Shown piece by piece: positions 17,424-25,602 of a stretch of 64,000 bases of DNA. The notes below the pieces were generated by a model. It was given only the letters and a program-made list of their open reading frames with translations. It was not told where the DNA came from and searched no databases. Every line of letters starts with the position of its first letter. Position 1 is the first letter of the stretch. The stretch is from Caldimonas mangrovi (lineage in GTDB: Bacteria; Pseudomonadota; Gammaproteobacteria; Burkholderiales; Burkholderiaceae_C): NCBI RefSeq assembly GCF_023721835.1, contig NZ_JAMKFE010000017.1, forward strand, positions 1 through 64,000, written 5' to 3'. Both the position numbers and the translations under genes were made by a program.

Positions 17424-17463
17424 CCCGGCGCGGCAGCAGGCATCAAAGCGACCTTTGCTGCGC

Positions 17464-17522
17464 TGCCCGGTGCTGCACGCCGACGAGACCCCGGTGGCGA
17501 TGCTCACGCCGGGCAAGCCGTG
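17464..17522 (+). pseudogene. IS66 TnpC transposase fragment
   Basis: About 18 codons reading PVLHADETPVAMLTPGK correspond to the conserved HADETP block of the IS66 DDE transposase TnpC. The fragment stops at TGA 17521 and has no flanking transposase sequence. It is debris of an IS66 insertion and lies about 240 bases upstream of the second PIP-like promoter. The rest of the 17424-17791 gap holds only that promoter. Confidence 0.7.
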
Positions 17523-17700
17523 ACCGTCCTCACCGACGATCAGCACCCGTGGAATGTCGCACCGGCGTTTCGCAGCCGGGTGCTCGGTGACGAGTCAGCC
17601 AACGCCGATACCACACGAGTCATACGGCTGCCCAAACCGTAGCCGACCCGCTCGCCTAGTGGTGCGGAGAGACGCATGTGCCGCATCGGCCCGCCGGCAC

Positions 17701-17762
17701 TTCGCAGAAGCATCACCATCTTCACTCCGTCGCGGAGGCTTGCCACCGGTTGAACGCACGCT
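17701..17762 (+). promoter_or_regulatory. PIP-like box with -10 element
   Basis: TTCGC (17701-17705), 15 bases, TTCAC (17721-17725). This is a PIP box with one mismatch in the second half. CACGCT at 17757-17762 begins 31 bases later and fits the YANNNT -10 consensus fully. The geometry equals that of the perfect box at 8137. The next gene starts at 17774 (ATG) or 17792 (GTG). The spacing match of both elements makes chance less likely, but a single degenerate box alone would be weak evidence. Confidence 0.55.
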
Positions 17763-17791
17763 GTGATCGGGTGATGCCTTGGAGCCTGGCC

Positions 17792-19399
17792 GTGAACGCG
17801 AGATTCAACAACAAACTGAACAATGTGCCGGCCGTTCTCGTGCCAGGATGGCAGCCGGCTTCCGCGCCGCAAGTGCCGGCGGGGCCGGCGTTGCCTCCGA
17901 AACCCGCGGCGCTCCGTCCTTCGATGGAGAACGTGGCGGGGCTCGCCAGCCGGCCTCCCTCGCATTCCGGCAATGCGTCGATGGCTCGTCGCGTGTCCAA
18001 CGACAGATTGTCGGCCTTCTTAGGGACGACTCCGGGATCCGCCTCATCGAGCCATTCACCGGTCTACGGGCAAAGACAGAGCGCCTCCACGCAGCCCTTG
18101 CCCTATCCTGACGATAGGCCACATCTGCCCAATCCCTATGATCGGCGACAGCAACAAGGTCGGCAGGGGTGGGGGCAGCCGTCCAGCCATGCAATGCCGC
18201 CGCGGCCTTATGCGCAGCCACCGGTCTTTCCGCAAAGGCCCTCTTACGCTCCGGCACTGAAACATAGCCTCAGCTTCGGTAACCTGCGGCATGTCACCGG
18301 TCCCCAGCCGTCATCGCTTCCCTATCCCCTCGACGCCAACCCGCTGGCGCAAGGCCACTACGCGGCCCGGCCAGAAGTGCGCCCGTACGCTGCGCCGCTG
18401 AGGCCCAGCCGCAGCGAGGGGAACCTGGCACAGGCTGCCGCCTACCTCAACCCGTCGCGACCCTATCCTTCTCACGCAAACTTGCAAGGGCAAGGCAGTT
18501 ACCCGGCTTGGCAGCAAGCACGTCCATCCGCTCAGCCCCTGAGGAACAGCCATAGCCACGGGAATCTGCCGCAGGCCGCCTATTTCAGCCCGCAGGCGCA
18601 AGGCCACCATGCGGCCCGGCCGCCAACAGGCCCGTACGCTCATCCATTGAGGCCCAGCCACAGCGAGGGAAGCCTGGCACAGGCTGCCGCCCGTCCCCAG
18701 CGCCCGCCCCTTCAGCCTGCGTCGACCTGGCCCGCTTCGCACCGCCCCGTGACCACCGCGCAAGCCAAACCGGCGACGGCATCGACCACGGCGGCTTGGC
18801 GTCCGACCCCTTTGCAGGCTTCCGGTGCCGGACGTTCTGCGTTCGATGCGATGCAGCCGATCGGCGAATACAGCAACGACAAATACTACATGCGACAAAG
18901 CCTGCTGACCTCGTTGCCCGAGAAGAAGAAGAACAGGTTTGGGATAACGAAAAGCGACTCCCCGGAGGACGCGCTTCGCCGGCAGCACATCTACCACTGC
19001 CTGGAGGTGATGAATGGCTACATGGACGGACACATGAACTACGTCGTGAAGGCCGGGGGAAAGCCCGCGGGCATGCTGTCGATGTCCGAGCTCCCTGACA
19101 ACCGAGGCGTCAAGATCAACGGTGTCATCGGCCTTCCAGACACGAAGGGTGTCGGCGTGCATGCGATCCGGGCGGCCATAGAGAAGTCCACGGAAGTCGG
19201 CGGCGGCGGTCGTGTCGAACTGAATTACCTGCCTTCGAATTCGGAGAACTTGCGCGCTTTCTACACGAAGGCTGGCTTCGTCGAACGCGGATACTTCAAC
19301 GACGCCGGCAAATACGTGACCCACATGGTGCTCGACGCCAACAAGGCCAAGGAATTTCTCAGGAATACCAGCGGGAATTCGCCTCGTTTCATTTCCTGA
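17792..19399 (+). CDS. repeat-containing protein with GNAT-like domain, candidate type III effector
   Basis: A 535-residue protein. GTG 17792 is preferred because GGAG lies 7 bases upstream; ATG 17774 would add six residues. Residues 1-350 are disordered and rich in Pro, Ser, Gln, Ala and Tyr. They carry four imperfect repeats around L-(K/R)-x-S-x-S-x-G-(N/S)-L near residues 156, 203, 250 and 286. The C-terminal ~180 residues form a compact domain with a GNAT-like tail: GLPDTKGVGVHAIRAAIEK as a candidate acyl-CoA loop/helix and SENLRAFYTKAGFVERGYF, the classic GNAT beta5-alpha4 motif. No signal peptide is present. The PIP-like promoter and IS66 debris on both sides fit a horizontally acquired type III effector that acetylates a host target. 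The function is inferred. Confidence 0.65.
   Translation: MNARFNNKLNNVPAVLVPGWQPASAPQVPAGPALPPKPAALRPSMENVAGLASRPPSHSGNASMARRVSNDRLSAFLGTTPGSASSSHSPVYGQRQSASTQPLPYPDDRPHLPNPYDRRQQQGRQGWGQPSSHAMPPRPYAQPPVFPQRPSYAPALKHSLSFGNLRHVTGPQPSSLPYPLDANPLAQGHYAARPEVRPYAAPLRPSRSEGNLAQAAAYLNPSRPYPSHANLQGQGSYPAWQQARPSAQPLRNSHSHGNLPQAAYFSPQAQGHHAARPPTGPYAHPLRPSHSEGSLAQAAARPQRPPLQPASTWPASHRPVTTAQAKPATASTTAAWRPTPLQASGAGRSAFDAMQPIGEYSNDKYYMRQSLLTSLPEKKKNRFGITKSDSPEDALRRQHIYHCLEVMNGYMDGHMNYVVKAGGKPAGMLSMSELPDNRGVKINGVIGLPDTKGVGVHAIRAAIEKSTEVGGGGRVELNYLPSNSENLRAFYTKAGFVERGYFNDAGKYVTHMVLDANKAKEFLRNTSGNSPRFIS
18250..18690 (+). repeat. four imperfect SxSxGNL repeats within the candidate effector
   Basis: Protein-level repeats LKHSLSFGNLRHV, LRPSRSEGNLAQA, LRNSHSHGNLPQA and LRPSHSEGSLAQA begin near 18257, 18400, 18539 and 18649. 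They are separated by 35-50 residues rich in Pro, Tyr and Gln, including the recurrent phrase QGHxAARP. The DNA copies are diverged, so this is an older duplication under protein-level constraint. Confidence 0.7.
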
Positions 19400-19436
19400 G
19401 CGAGCGAGGCGCCGTGGCGCGCGTTTGTTCATTGTC

Positions 19437-19570
19437 CCGCGCCACTCGTGCACGAGGTCGGCGTTCAAACCGTGGGCCGGTGCGATGGCAGCCACTGAGG
19501 CCCCTGGCTCGTCGAAGGCGGTCAGGACCGTCGCCTTCAGCTCCGGGCTGTGACGCCGGCGCCGTGTCGG
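19437..19570 (-). pseudogene. IS66 TnpA accessory-protein fragment
   Basis: The minus strand reads RRRRHSPELKATVLTAF, then GASVAAIAPAHGLNADLVHEW, the helix-turn-helix block of IS66 TnpA. No intact start, partner TnpB or end is present. Together with the TnpC fragment at 17464 it brackets the effector candidate. The remainder of the gap to 19826 contains no supported gene. Confidence 0.7.
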
Positions 19571-19826
19571 GTCGCAATGCTCACCATCGAAAAACAGGTG
19601 GACGCCATCGTGATGCTCCGTTCGCGCCTGCTCAGGATGGTATGCCCGGTCGCTTGCGATACGACTCACTCGTCCGCCAAATACTGCAGCCCGGCCAGGG
19701 CGGCCGCGTCAGTTCTATGGACCGTGAATTCCGGCACGTCGGGAGCAGCTTCTCGCCGTCGTCCGACGCGCCTCTTTGATGCCAGAATTTCCCTCCATCA
19801 GACAACGATGAAGAGTGAGGGAAAGC

Positions 19827-20582
19827 ATGGGCCTCGTCTTGCTGTGGCTGGCGCTCGCGGGTGCCTCGCAACTGTGGCTGTGCTTTCGCGTCGCGCGCTC
19901 GAGCGTCGCGCTGGCCATCGTCACGTTTTTCCTCGGCCCCATCGGCGCGCTGTACACGCTGTTCACGCACCACGGTGACGAAGAGACCAGCGTCACGGTG
20001 CCGTTCATCGCCAACTTCGTGTTCTGCCTGCTGCTGATGTTCAGCGGCTGGCAGGTCGTGAAAACGATGTGGCAGGAGCAGATGGAACGGGAAGCGGCCT
20101 ATGCGGCCGAAGACGAGGACTCGGACGTCGACGTCTCAGACCGGCTGCCGCCCCCGGGGCAGCTTCAGCCGGCGGCCATGAGCAGCCCCGCGCCGGCCCC
20201 TGCGCCCGCCGTGGTGGCCGACCCCATCGATGCCTACTCGGCGGCCCTGCGCCAGGCAGGTGTTTCTCACAGCCTCACACGCATCGAGGTCGGCTCGAAC
20301 AAGCTGCCGGCGGGTGTGGTCGACGCGGCCCAGGTGGTGGCCCAGGAAGCTGCTGCGGCGGATGCCGCCCGGCCGGCCCCGAAGGAATTCTCGGTGACGC
20401 TGCTGCGCTGCGACACCGTGCAGGGCTGCCGCGACCTGGCCGGCGCCCACATGCGGCAGAGCACGCAGGTCAAGCGCATCATCCAGAACGGCGCCATGCT
20501 GCTGGTCGTGCCGGGTGCGGAGGCCGGCAGCGGTGATGCGCTGGCGGCGGCGCTGACCAGCGCATTCAGGCAACTCCCCTAG
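19827..20582 (+). CDS. two-helix membrane protein with C-terminal soluble domain
   Basis: A 251-residue protein. ATG 19827 follows GAGGG by about 6 bases. Two or three membrane helices occupy about residues 2-20, 26-46 and 58-78. An acidic linker (EDEDSDVD), a Pro/Ala linker and a C-terminal domain of about 90 residues (KEFSVTLLRCDTVQGCRDL, then MLLVVPGAEAG) follow. No family was recognised. It is convergent with the GlxA-type regulator 7 bases away. The IS66 debris just upstream suggests that the preceding region was inserted next to an older chromosomal gene. Confidence 0.7.
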   Translation: MGLVLLWLALAGASQLWLCFRVARSSVALAIVTFFLGPIGALYTLFTHHGDEETSVTVPFIANFVFCLLLMFSGWQVVKTMWQEQMEREAAYAAEDEDSDVDVSDRLPPPGQLQPAAMSSPAPAPAPAVVADPIDAYSAALRQAGVSHSLTRIEVGSNKLPAGVVDAAQVVAQEAAAADAARPAPKEFSVTLLRCDTVQGCRDLAGAHMRQSTQVKRIIQNGAMLLVVPGAEAGSGDALAAALTSAFRQLP

Positions 20583-20589
20583 GGGCGGC

Positions 20590-21585
20590 TCACGCGCCGC
20601 CATCGCGGTAAGCCTGCGGCGTGCGCCGGTGCCGCCGCACGAACGCCCGCTGCAGCGCATCGACCGAGCCGAAGCCGCTGCGGCTGGCGATGCGCTCTTG
20701 CGTCCATTGCGTCTGGCGCAGCAGCTGCTCGGCCGCCGCCACACGCTGCTGCTCGACAAAGCGCGCCGGCGTGCAGCCCGTTTCCGCGGCGAACGCCCGC
20801 GCGAAGTGCCGCGGGCTCATCTGCACCCGCTGCGCCAGCGCCTCGACCGACAGGTCGTCCTGCAGGTGCGTGGCGATCCACGCCACCAGCTCACGCAGCC
20901 GGTGGCTCGCGGTGGCCTGCACCTGCAGGGTCTGGCTCAACTGAGGCTGTTCGGCGCCGCGCAGCATCGGCAGTGCCAGCGTGCGGGCGATCTCCATCGA
21001 CACCTCGTGGCCGAGGTCGTCTTCGACCAGCGCGAGCGCCAGCTCGATGCCGGTGGTGACGCCGGCAGACGTCCACACCGGGCCGTCGTGCACATAGATG
21101 CGCTCGTGCTGCACGCTCACCTGCGGGCGCATGCTCTGCAGCAGGTCGCACACGCGCCAGTGCGTGGTGGCCTGACGGCCGTCGAGCAGGCCGGCCGCAG
21201 CCAGCACGAAAGCCCCGGTGCAGACGCTGGTGATGCGGCGCGTGTGCGGCGCCACGCCGGCCAGCCAGGCGGCCATGCCGTGCTCGAAGATGGCGGCGCG
21301 CACGCCGGCTTCTTCACCGCCCGCGACGATCACGGTGTCCAGCGTGGCGGGCAGTTGCTGCAGGCTGCAGGTGCCGGCCAGGCTGAGGCCGGCGTTGGTC
21401 AGCACGGCGTGGCCGGTCGGCGAGGCGATGTGCAGGCGGTAGCTGCCGGGGCGCATCGACTCGGCCTTGCTGAACACGCTGGCCGGCCCCGCCACGTCGA
21501 TCGGCTCGACGCCGTCGAACGCGACCAGCACGATGTCGCTGGCAGGAACTGCGGCTTCTTCGTCCTTGTGGGGCAGGCGGGGCAT
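20590..21585 (-). CDS. GlxA-family AraC-type regulator with DJ-1/PfpI sensor domain
   Basis: A 331-residue cytoplasmic regulator. The N-terminal DJ-1/PfpI-like domain (residues about 15-185) keeps the nucleophile-elbow motif ITSVCTGAFVLAAAGLLDG. The C-terminal AraC-type double helix-turn-helix (about 235-328) shows LSVEALAQRVQMSPRHFAR and a second motif SGFGSVDALQRAF. GlxA-type regulators often control amine or aromatic catabolism. The start at 21585 is 37 bases from the divergent DJ-1 lipoprotein gene, whose domain is related to its own sensor domain. Confidence 0.88.
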   Translation of the reverse strand: MPRLPHKDEEAAVPASDIVLVAFDGVEPIDVAGPASVFSKAESMRPGSYRLHIASPTGHAVLTNAGLSLAGTCSLQQLPATLDTVIVAGGEEAGVRAAIFEHGMAAWLAGVAPHTRRITSVCTGAFVLAAAGLLDGRQATTHWRVCDLLQSMRPQVSVQHERIYVHDGPVWTSAGVTTGIELALALVEDDLGHEVSMEIARTLALPMLRGAEQPQLSQTLQVQATASHRLRELVAWIATHLQDDLSVEALAQRVQMSPRHFARAFAAETGCTPARFVEQQRVAAAEQLLRQTQWTQERIASRSGFGSVDALQRAFVRRHRRTPQAYRDGGA

Positions 21586-21622
21586 TTGTAGGCTCAAGGC
21601 ATCGAGATTCCAGGAAGCGGAA

Positions 21623-22759
21623 ATGCAGATGTCCCGGCAGATGAGCGCGTTGATCGGCACGGCGATCTTAGCCCTCGGGCTGGCGGCCTGCGGCTCGCGG
21701 GCGCCGCTGCCGCCGCCGCCCGACGCGGCCGCCGTGGAGCGGCAGGCGCAGGCCTTTGTCGACGCGCTGAAGCCGCACCGCGAAGGCCGCCCGGTGATTG
21801 CCGTGCTGGCCCGCAACGAAGGCACTGAAATCACCGACCTGCTGCTGCCGCATGCGGTGCTGCAACGCGCCGACGTCGCCGACGTGCTGGTGGTCGCGCC
21901 GCGTCGCGGCCCGGTGGCGCTGTACCCGGCGCTGCAGGTCGAGGCCGAGCAGGACTTCGCCGGCTTCGACCGTGCGCACCCCGGCGGGGCCGACTACGTT
22001 GTCGTGCCGGCGATGGAGGTCGACAACGACCCCGCCGTGCTGGGCTGGCTGCGACAGCAGGCGCAGCGCGGCGCGAAGGTCATCGGCGTGTGCAGTGGCG
22101 CGCGTGTCGTCGGCCAGGCCGGCCTGCTCGACGGCCGGCGCTTCGCGGGCCACTGGTACGACCGCAGCACGCTGCTCGAACGGCACCCCGGCGCCACGCA
22201 TGTGCCGCACCAGCGCTATGTCGTCGACCGCGGTGTCGCCACCACCACCGGCATCACCGCATCGGTGCCGACCATGCTGGCGCTGGTCGAGGCCCTCGGT
22301 GGCCGCGCGAAAGCGCACGCACTGGCCGACGAGCTGGGCGTCGCGTCATGGAGCCCGGCGCACGACAGCGCGCCCTTCGGCCTCACGGCCGGCAGGGGCT
22401 GGGAGTACGTGCTGAACAAGGCGGCCTTCTGGCGCAACCAGCGCTGGCACGTCGACATGCAGGACGGCACGGACGACATCGCGCTGGCGCTGGCCGTCGA
22501 CGCCTGGTCGCGCACCGGGCACATCGAGGTCGAGCCGGTGTCGAGCTCCGGGCCGGTGAGCCTGCGCAGCGGGCTGGTGCTGGCCACGCAACCTGCCTCC
22601 GGCGAGCGGCCCCGCCTGCCGTTGGCCACCGGGCTCAAGCCGGTGCAGCAGCTGGACCGCACGCTGTGCGAGATCGAGCAGCGGTATGGTGACGCCCGGC
22701 GCGAGTGGGTGATGCAGGAAATGGAGTACCCGGCGATGCCCGGCGCCTGCCCGTCCTGA
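21623..22759 (+). CDS. DJ-1/PfpI-domain lipoprotein
   Basis: A 378-residue protein. ATG 21623 follows AGGAAG. The lipobox LGLAAC puts the lipid anchor on Cys23, so this is a periplasmic or outer-membrane lipoprotein. A DJ-1/PfpI domain follows, with nucleophile motif VIGVCSGARVVGQAGLLDG (Cys near residue 157) and a downstream TTTGITASVPTMLALVEALG helix. The last ~130 residues are an extra helical part. The domain resembles the sensor domain of the divergent GlxA-type regulator, so the two genes share ancestry and probably regulation. The enzymatic activity (amidase, glyoxalase or none) is unknown. Confidence 0.85.
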   Translation: MQMSRQMSALIGTAILALGLAACGSRAPLPPPPDAAAVERQAQAFVDALKPHREGRPVIAVLARNEGTEITDLLLPHAVLQRADVADVLVVAPRRGPVALYPALQVEAEQDFAGFDRAHPGGADYVVVPAMEVDNDPAVLGWLRQQAQRGAKVIGVCSGARVVGQAGLLDGRRFAGHWYDRSTLLERHPGATHVPHQRYVVDRGVATTTGITASVPTMLALVEALGGRAKAHALADELGVASWSPAHDSAPFGLTAGRGWEYVLNKAAFWRNQRWHVDMQDGTDDIALALAVDAWSRTGHIEVEPVSSSGPVSLRSGLVLATQPASGERPRLPLATGLKPVQQLDRTLCEIEQRYGDARREWVMQEMEYPAMPGACPS

Positions 22760-22803
22760 CCCGGGCGGCCGTGCCGCGCGTCGGCGGCGCGACCGTCGCA
22801 GTC

Positions 22804-23706
22804 TCAAGACGACGCGAGCCGTTTGCCCGCTTTCGATGCCTTCGCCAGCGCCAGCAGCAACTGGCCGGCCGGCGGCAGGCGCCCCTCGCGCCACGCCAGG
22901 GCCACCGGCAACTCGGGCGCAGCCGGGCTCACCGGCCGGAACGCCACGCCGGCGCGGCCCGCCGCCGCCACGCTGCCGGCCACGAAACCGACGCCGGCGC
23001 CTGCCGCCACCAGCCCGATGAGCGTGGTCATCGGCGTGGCCTCCTGCACGATGTGCGGCGTGACGCCGGCCTGCAGGAAGGCGCCGATCAGGCGGTCGTA
23101 CACATGGGGCCCCACGCTGCGCGGCGCCACCAGCAGCGGCACGCCGTGCAGGTCGCGCAGCTTGACGGTGCGGCGTCGCGCCAGCGGGTGAGCCGAGGGC
23201 AGCGCCAGCACCAGCGGCTCGCCGGGCAGCGCCTGGGTCGACAAGCCCGGTGTGTCGAGCGGTGGGTGCAGCACCGCGAGGTCGATCTCGCCGGCGGCCA
23301 GCGCCAGCTCCTGCGAGGGCGAGTTCATCTCGACCAGCTCGAGTGCCACGCCCGGGTGCCGCCCGCGGAATTCGTTCAGCATCTGCGGCAGCGCCCCGTG
23401 AAAAGCCACCACCGAAAAACCCAGCCGCAGGCGGCCGGTGTCGCCGCGCGCGGCGCGCTGCGCCGCGGAGCGCGCTTCGGCGGCATGCCGCACCGCCGCG
23501 CGGGCAGGCTCCAGGAAGGCCAGGCCCGCGGATGTCAGCGCCACGTGGCGGCGGTCGCGCTCGAGCAGCGCGACGCCGACTTCGTCTTCCAGCGCACGCA
23601 CGCGCGCACTGAAGGCAGGCTGCGACAGGAACACCCGCTCGGCAGCGCGCCGGAAGTGCAATTCCTCGGCCACGGCGATGAAGCAGGCGAGGCTGCGGAT
23701 GTCCAT
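22804..23706 (-). CDS. LysR-family transcriptional regulator
   Basis: A 300-residue regulator with the standard N-terminal helix-turn-helix (MDIRSLACFIAVAEELHFR, RAAERVFLSQPAFSARV) and a C-terminal effector-binding domain. The start at 23706 gives the canonical N-terminus; an upstream TTG in frame at 23727 is less likely. It is divergent from the beta-propeller gene. An AAATCAC-N6-GTGATTT dyad sits just upstream, the usual place of a LysR autoregulatory and activation site. Confidence 0.88.
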   Translation of the reverse strand: MDIRSLACFIAVAEELHFRRAAERVFLSQPAFSARVRALEDEVGVALLERDRRHVALTSAGLAFLEPARAAVRHAAEARSAAQRAARGDTGRLRLGFSVVAFHGALPQMLNEFRGRHPGVALELVEMNSPSQELALAAGEIDLAVLHPPLDTPGLSTQALPGEPLVLALPSAHPLARRRTVKLRDLHGVPLLVAPRSVGPHVYDRLIGAFLQAGVTPHIVQEATPMTTLIGLVAAGAGVGFVAGSVAAAGRAGVAFRPVSPAAPELPVALAWREGRLPPAGQLLLALAKASKAGKRLASS

Positions 23707-23725
23707 GGGCGGTGATCGGTTCTTC

Positions 23726-23745
23726 AAATCACAGACGGGTGATTT
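23726..23745. promoter_or_regulatory. LysR-type operator dyad
   Basis: AAATCAC (23726-23732) and GTGATTT (23739-23745) form a perfect 7-base dyad in the 117-base gap between the LysR gene and the divergent propeller gene. It is AT-rich against a GC-rich background and fits the T-N11-A pattern recognised by LysR proteins. Confidence 0.55.
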
Positions 23746-23823
23746 TGAATTGGATGGCGATCAGCATTGTGACCAGACTGCAGCGTATCGCCCTCACCGC
23801 CTTCACCCCGGGAGTTCACCGCC

Positions 23824-25173
23824 ATGCACCTGCCTGCGCTTGCCTGCCTGCCCATCGCGCTGATCGCCGCGTCCACGATGGCGCTCGCGCCTGCCGCCGC
23901 ACGAGAGGAGCCCGGCTGGGCGCGCCACATCGACGCCGGCACGATCGCCGTGCTGTCGGACGGCGACTTCGAAGCGCACACCTATGCCACCGGCCGCCTG
24001 GCCGACCCGGCGGCCGGCTGGCGCGACACGCTGACCGTGCTGAAGCGCAGCGATTCGGGCTGGGCACGCAGCAGCATCGAGGTGTCCAACTCGGTGACGG
24101 CCGCGCCCGAGGTGCTGCGCCTGTCGCCGGACGGCCGCGTCGCCTTCGTGACCGAGCGGCTGGCGCCGCGCACCGCCGAAGCCACCCGCTCGGCCGACCT
24201 GGCGCCGGGCCGGCGCCTGTTTGCCGTGGCGGTGGAGGGCGAGCCGCGCCTGCTCGACACGGCGTGGGTCGAGCCCCACCCGGAAGCGCTGGACGTGAGC
24301 CCGGACGGCCGTCACGTGGCGGTGGTGTCCAACACGCCGGAGGCGAGCTACCTGCAGATCGTGCGCTTCGATGGCGCCCGTTTTGCCGCCGTGTCGCGCT
24401 TCCGGGTCGACACGCTGGGCGTCGAGGGCCGGCTGGGCGCACCGCGCAACGGCATCACCGCCACCAATGTGCAGTGGCACCCTTCGGGCCGAGCGCTGGC
24501 GGTCAACCTCAACACGCTGGACCGCGTGCTGTTCGTGCGCGTCGCGCTGGACGGTGATCGCGTCGAACTGCAACCCTGGGGCGCTGCGGTGTCGACCGGC
24601 CGCGACCCCTTCGTGGGGCGCTTCACGCCCGATGGGCGCCACTACCTCACCGCCGACTGGGGCCGCGACTTTGCCGCTACCACGCTGGAAGGCCGCCTGC
24701 CCACCCAGCCGTCGTCGGTGAGCGTGATCCGCCTGGCCGCGCCAGGTGCCCGCCCCGCGGAGGCGCAACACCGGCGCCTGGGCCACGTGCCGACCGACCT
24801 GTCGTCGGAAGGGCTGGCGGTCAGCCCCGACGGCCGCTGGGTGGCGACCGTCAACATGCGCGGCACCGCCTTGCCGGCCGACAGCGCGCGCTTCGACCGC
24901 GAAGCCAGCGTCACGCTGCTGCGCTTCGACGCTGTCGCCGGGCGCCTGGTCAAAGCCGCCGAACACCGTTTCGAAGGCGTGCTGCCCGAAGGGGCCAGCT
25001 TCGACCGCTCGTCGCGTCATTTGTTGGTGACGGTGTTCCAGTACCCCGCGGGCCGGCAAGCGGGCGGTGGGTTGGAGGTGTTCGGCATCGGCGAAGGCGA
25101 GCAGGCCGGGCTGCGGCACCTGGGCCGGCTGGCGCTGCCGCACGGGGCGCACCACGTCGACGTGACGAGGTGA
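23824..25173 (+). CDS. exported beta-propeller protein (YVTN/lactonase-like)
   Basis: A 449-residue protein with a signal peptide (residues 1-26, ending ALAPAAA). Repeated blade motifs of the SPDGR type recur along the chain (LSPDGRVAF, VSPDGRHVAVVSN, FTPDGRHYL, VSPDGRWVATV). This indicates a six- or seven-bladed propeller related to lactonase/YVTN proteins. It is likely periplasmic. No catalytic residues specific to lactonases can be assigned. Expression is probably controlled by the divergent LysR regulator through the dyad at 23726-23745. Confidence 0.78.
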   Translation: MHLPALACLPIALIAASTMALAPAAAREEPGWARHIDAGTIAVLSDGDFEAHTYATGRLADPAAGWRDTLTVLKRSDSGWARSSIEVSNSVTAAPEVLRLSPDGRVAFVTERLAPRTAEATRSADLAPGRRLFAVAVEGEPRLLDTAWVEPHPEALDVSPDGRHVAVVSNTPEASYLQIVRFDGARFAAVSRFRVDTLGVEGRLGAPRNGITATNVQWHPSGRALAVNLNTLDRVLFVRVALDGDRVELQPWGAAVSTGRDPFVGRFTPDGRHYLTADWGRDFAATTLEGRLPTQPSSVSVIRLAAPGARPAEAQHRRLGHVPTDLSSEGLAVSPDGRWVATVNMRGTALPADSARFDREASVTLLRFDAVAGRLVKAAEHRFEGVLPEGASFDRSSRHLLVTVFQYPAGRQAGGGLEVFGIGEGEQAGLRHLGRLALPHGAHHVDVTR

Positions 25174-25191
25174 CGCCGCCCGGCGGCGCCT

Positions 25192-25491
25192 TCAAAGCAG
25201 CACGCAATGCTCGTCGCAGGCCGGCAGCTTGATCAGTCCGTCGTTCCACTGGCCGCCGCAGCGGGCGCGCAGATAGGGCGGCTTGCCTTCTTCGCGCACG
25301 ATGCGCAGGTAGGCCCGGTCGCGGGTGGCCGGGTCGGTGATGTAGAAGACTTCGAGCTGGTAGTCGATGCGCGACACCGCGGAATCGACCTCGAGCCGCC
25401 ATTGGCGGCGGTTGTCGCCGATGTGGGTGACGTGCTCGTGGCGGGTGCCGGGCGCGGCCAGGGTGACGCAGGTCACTTCGTATTCTTTCAT
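25192..25491 (-). CDS. DUF3892 protein
   Basis: A 99-residue protein of the DUF3892 family. It shows the family start (EYEVTCVTLAAPGTRHEHVTHIG), a central FYITDPATRDRAYLRIV strand pair and the C-terminal YLRARCGGQWNDGLIKLP motif. AGGGAG precedes the ATG. The function is unknown in the family. It is divergent from the restriction-like operon, and one of the two palindromic sites (25511-25531) lies immediately upstream of its start, so it may share that operon's control. Confidence 0.8.
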   Translation of the reverse strand: MKEYEVTCVTLAAPGTRHEHVTHIGDNRRQWRLEVDSAVSRIDYQLEVFYITDPATRDRAYLRIVREEGKPPYLRARCGGQWNDGLIKLPACDEHCVLL

Positions 25492-25510
25492 TCGTGCTCC
25501 CTAGAATTGC

Positions 25511-25600
25511 TGCATCAAGTCGAATGATGCAAGCAGGAACGATGATAGTTGCGGCCCCGGTCGGGCGCAAACAAAATCGCGCATCATTTCGATTGGTGCA
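25511..25600. promoter_or_regulatory. pair of 21-base palindromic operators
   Basis: Site 1 (25511-25531) is TGCATCA-N7-TGATGCA, a perfect dyad. Site 2 (25580-25600) is CGCATCA-N7-TGGTGCA. The two are 16/21 identical, including a shared central TCGA, and start 69 bases apart. They fill the gap between the divergent DUF3892 gene and the S-M-S-R operon and look like tandem binding sites for one dimeric repressor. The repressor is not encoded next to them. Confidence 0.6.
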
Positions 25601-25602
25601 AT

